Positions 61,716-64,000 of a DNA stretch of 64,000 bases are shown piece after piece. The notes below the pieces were generated by a model. The model was given only the letters and a program-made list of their open reading frames with translations, was not told the origin of the DNA and did not search any database. This DNA comes from Bacillota bacterium (GTDB lineage: Bacteria; Bacillota; Clostridia; Acetivibrionales; DTU013). The translations under genes and the position numbers were made by a program. The stretch's first letter is position 1; each line of letters begins with the position of its first letter. The DNA lies in the NCBI GenBank assembly GCA_023412915.1, contig JAEZRE010000015.1:135900-199899 (forward strand), in the 5' to 3' direction.

Positions 61716-61755
61716 GAGTCAGCCTACCCGCGCCGGACTCAGCCTACCCGCGCCC
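61716..61755. repeat. 20-base tandem duplication
   Basis: GGAGTCAGCCTACCCGCGCC followed directly by the same 20 bases with one change (T to C at base 5). It overlaps the stop codon of the FrhB-like gene. Confidence 0.8.
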
Positions 61756-62940
61756 AAGAAGGCGCTTGGCCAGACATTTTGCCCTGTACCTGAAGCTTTT
61801 GTTGTCCATGTATTTTGCCCTGAGCCGGTCAAAATCGAGGCCCACCTTCATATCTCCGAAGAATTCGCGCCGCCCTGCAGGCTCCGCGACTGAGGAAACC
61901 AATCTCGGGTTGAACCTGACTGCTTCCTCAAACGAACGTTCCTTGATGCAGGTATTTTCGCCGATCCGCTTCAGGGCTTCCTCTCCGGCTGCCGTGTGAG
62001 TTATTATCAAAGATACTCCCTTATTGTCCGAGTACTCCGTTTCACCGTGTTTGTCTATTCCCCAGAAATCCGCAAGCGTAATATCGGCTTTCGTATTATC
62101 GATTCTGAATTTGCAGTCATAGCACGATCTGCGGTTGAATATGCTCTTTCCAAAACCCATGGAATAGATTTCTCTCTTGACCCTGTTAATATAGCGGCTT
62201 CCGTTTTTGAACTCGATCATCATACTGCTGTCATTCCAACCGGTCGACTTGTCGCGGAAAGCTACCGACTTGATATCGCTTTTATAGGCGTCCTTAAGAT
62301 ATCCGAGGAACATTTCCCATACCTTTGGCGAAGGTACGCCGTGGCAGGCAAGGTCACAGGCAAGCAGGCCCGGGTAATCGTGATTCAGAAACGCCTTAAG
62401 CCCGGCGATCTGGCAGGGCATGCCACAGAACAGAACTTTTCTGCCTGCTTTCAGGAAATCCCTGGCTTTGATAAATGAATCGGCAATATCGCTTTGAACA
62501 TATTTAGAACGTCTAAGGTTATCGAGTTCTTTTTCATTTTCGGCATATATATGCGTCACCTTGAAGCCGCTATCAAACCCGGCCCCGAATACTACTCCGC
62601 CGTCCGCAAGCGTAATAAGCGCAAGCTGCGTGAATACTCCGCCCGAGGTGCTCTTCGACCTGACGGCCTCATCCCTGGAATAGCAGGCATAGGCTTTATG
62701 CCCGCCGCCGGCCTGTTTCGTTTCCGCACCTGTCTGCCTGGGTTCCGAACCGGCTTTCAGAGCATTATTGATCGGACAGGTTTTTTCGCAGAGTCCGCAA
62801 TTATTGCAAAGCTCTTCGTTTACATTAGGATAAAGAAAGCCTTCGTCATTTGCCGACATAGTAACGGCGCCTTTGGGGCACACCTGCCCGCAGGCCGCAC
62901 AACCGGTGCACAGTCTGGCTTCCCTGGTTATCTCCTTCAT
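61744..62940 (-). CDS. FrhB-like ferredoxin-domain protein of polysaccharide synthesis
   Basis: 398 residues. Two 4Fe-4S clusters at the start (CTGCAACGQVCPKGAVTM; CNNCGLCEKTCPIN), then the coenzyme F420 hydrogenase/dehydrogenase beta-subunit N and C domains (GGVFTQLALITLADGGVVFG; FCGMPCQIAGLKAFL; CHGVPSPKVWEMFLGYL; KADITLADFWG). In polysaccharide clusters such proteins probably reduce a sugar or its precursor with an electron carrier, and nothing suggests that F420 itself is used. The start overlaps the ligase stop codon (TGATG). Its exact reaction is unknown. Confidence 0.85.
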   Translation of the reverse strand: MKEITREARLCTGCAACGQVCPKGAVTMSANDEGFLYPNVNEELCNNCGLCEKTCPINNALKAGSEPRQTGAETKQAGGGHKAYACYSRDEAVRSKSTSGGVFTQLALITLADGGVVFGAGFDSGFKVTHIYAENEKELDNLRRSKYVQSDIADSFIKARDFLKAGRKVLFCGMPCQIAGLKAFLNHDYPGLLACDLACHGVPSPKVWEMFLGYLKDAYKSDIKSVAFRDKSTGWNDSSMMIEFKNGSRYINRVKREIYSMGFGKSIFNRRSCYDCKFRIDNTKADITLADFWGIDKHGETEYSDNKGVSLIITHTAAGEEALKRIGENTCIKERSFEEAVRFNPRLVSSVAEPAGRREFFGDMKVGLDFDRLRAKYMDNKSFRYRAKCLAKRLLGRG

Positions 62941-64000
62941 CAGGCCACTTCCTCCTCCGCAGCTTCGGAATCATCCTGCGCTATCTGTCCCCCGCAGGCC
63001 TTATCAGCGCTTAGTTGGACGTACAGCGTGGACAGGATAATGCCTACCGCTGCCCAGAAGAACAGCATGACCCTGCGGTCAAACCAAACATATTCTATCA
63101 TGCCATTGGCCAGAAGGCCTGTCAGTGAGGCCAGACCGGCAATGAGGATGTTTTTCACAACCTTGTCCCCCGTGTGGGTCAATGTCCTGATGCTCTTTTT
63201 AACTGTCGTCAATATGAACGCAAGGAATGTCATTATCCCGGCGAAACCGGTCTCCAGCCACAACTGCAGATACAAATTATGACTGTGGGACGGTATGGAG
63301 CCTTTTGCCACAAATATATGATAATTCTTTGAAATTCTTATCAAAGTATCGTTTCCAAGTCCAAGGCCGGTGAACCAGTAATCCTTCAGTATAGGAATGA
63401 CAGTTTGCCATACGTCTATCCTCGTTTTGAACGAACTATCGGCCATATTGAACGATTTTAACCGCATAAGAATGGAATGCGGCAAAAATGGAACTGCAGC
63501 GACAGCAAGCAATATCCCGACAGGTATGAGCCTTTTCTCCTGGAAAAACACATATACTACCGCTGCCAGCGCTATTGCGATCCATGCTCCGCGCGCCAGC
63601 GTAAGCAGCATCGACAGCAGCGGCGGCACAGCCATGGCGAGAAAAAGCAGCTTTGTGATTGTTCGTTTTGCATTGAAAGCCATTGCAAAATAGAAAGGCA
63701 CGAATATCAGTATGACCTCTGCAAAATCGTTCGGATTGTTGAAAAATGAAAAAACCCTCGTCATGCTGCCCTGGTTCAGATCGGTGTCCACCCATGCAGG
63801 ATTTACAGGCACTTTGATGATGTACTGGTAAATACCATACACTCCCGCGAGGGTCAAACCCGCCAATGCAACAGCCAGCAATTCGGATATTTCCTTTTTT
63901 GTCCTCAAAGTCACCACGAGAAGCAGCACCATCATGAATCCGGTAAGGTAATATCCGAGGAACCTCAGACTGGCGCCCGGCATGATGGAAAATACCTGGC
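62940..64000 (-). CDS. O-antigen ligase family protein (partial, start beyond the window)
   Basis: At least 352 residues visible; the frame is open to the window edge, so the true start lies outside. Many membrane helices and a Wzy_C-like core: SHNLYLQLWLETGFAGIMTF, containing the conserved H-N of O-antigen ligases, preceded by WFTGLGLGNDTL. It joins or polymerises surface glycan units in the outer leaflet side of the membrane. It is the most upstream gene seen of the polysaccharide operon; the TGATG overlap couples it to the FrhB-like gene. Confidence 0.85.
   Translation of the reverse strand, partial: QVFSIMPGASLRFLGYYLTGFMMVLLLVVTLRTKKEISELLAVALAGLTLAGVYGIYQYIIKVPVNPAWVDTDLNQGSMTRVFSFFNNPNDFAEVILIFVPFYFAMAFNAKRTITKLLFLAMAVPPLLSMLLTLARGAWIAIALAAVVYVFFQEKRLIPVGILLAVAAVPFLPHSILMRLKSFNMADSSFKTRIDVWQTVIPILKDYWFTGLGLGNDTLIRISKNYHIFVAKGSIPSHSHNLYLQLWLETGFAGIMTFLAFILTTVKKSIRTLTHTGDKVVKNILIAGLASLTGLLANGMIEYVWFDRRVMLFFWAAVGIILSTLYVQLSADKACGGQIAQDDSEAAEEEVA

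Overview
The window reads as chromosomal DNA of a spore-forming, Gram-positive anaerobe of the Clostridia. Supporting signs are an alpha/beta-type small acid-soluble spore protein, the ndoAI-ndoA toxin-antitoxin pair beside alr and nnr, a lipoteichoic-acid-synthase-like protein with a TagA-type transferase, YesM/YesN two-component pairs, CUT1 sugar transporters, an RFN (FMN) riboswitch on an ECF transporter, and AGGAGG-type ribosome binding sites. The species cannot be fixed from the sequence. Base composition is uneven: the first 1.6 kb and much of 23.7-33.4 kb are visibly AT-richer than the arginine cluster and the polysaccharide cluster.

Layout. 0-2.9 kb: secreted and membrane proteins of unknown function, ending at a tRNA-Cys. 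3.1-6.9 kb: a DUF3795 protein, a Val-Asp-Phe-Gly tRNA operon, hslO, a cold-shock gene, a methyltransferase and a spore protein. 6.9-11.1 kb: ftsE-ftsX, a coiled-coil M23 peptidase and an S41 peptidase, a cell-wall remodelling group. 11.1-13.5 kb: a PucR/CdaR-type regulator and a multi-sugar ABC ATPase (MsmK/UgpC type). 13.6-23.2 kb: two arginine units, argC-argB-pilZ and argD-carA-carB-argF, each opening with a near-identical promoter and ARG-box block. 23.2-26.5 kb: acetyltransferases, an orphan MtaB-type methanol:corrinoid methyltransferase and a decayed acetyltransferase copy. 26.5-35.4 kb and 36.2-43.3 kb: two complete YesMN-controlled CUT1 sugar uptake systems, both without an ATPase gene, the first with a putative glycoside hydrolase.

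43.4-45.8 kb: a small HTH regulator with a self-overlapping operator, a riboswitch-controlled riboflavin ECF protein and a YitT protein. 45.9-50.1 kb: an envelope glycolipid/teichoic acid cluster (glycosyltransferase, CrtO-like acyltransferase, LTA-synthase-like protein, TagA-like transferase). 50.1-52.1 kb: a GntR-controlled ABC exporter. 52.2-58.9 kb: a membrane-anchored FAD oxidoreductase, ndoA-ndoAI, alr, nnr and a coiled-coil protein. 59-64 kb: a surface polysaccharide operon (pyruvyl transferase, flippase, FrhB-like protein, O-antigen ligase cut by the window edge).

How the parts work together. The orphan MsmK-type ATPase can plausibly energise both ATPase-less sugar transporters. FtsEX probably drives the coiled-coil M23 hydrolase. 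The carAB genes supply carbamoyl phosphate to ArgF under arginine control. The 46-50 kb genes fit a route from a glycolipid anchor to polymer synthesis on the membrane. The least explained items are the orphan MtaB with its leader hairpin and its stop codon formed at a duplication junction, the CrtO-like acyltransferase in a teichoic-acid setting, and the extracytoplasmic-looking FAD oxidoreductase with an SLH-like tail.
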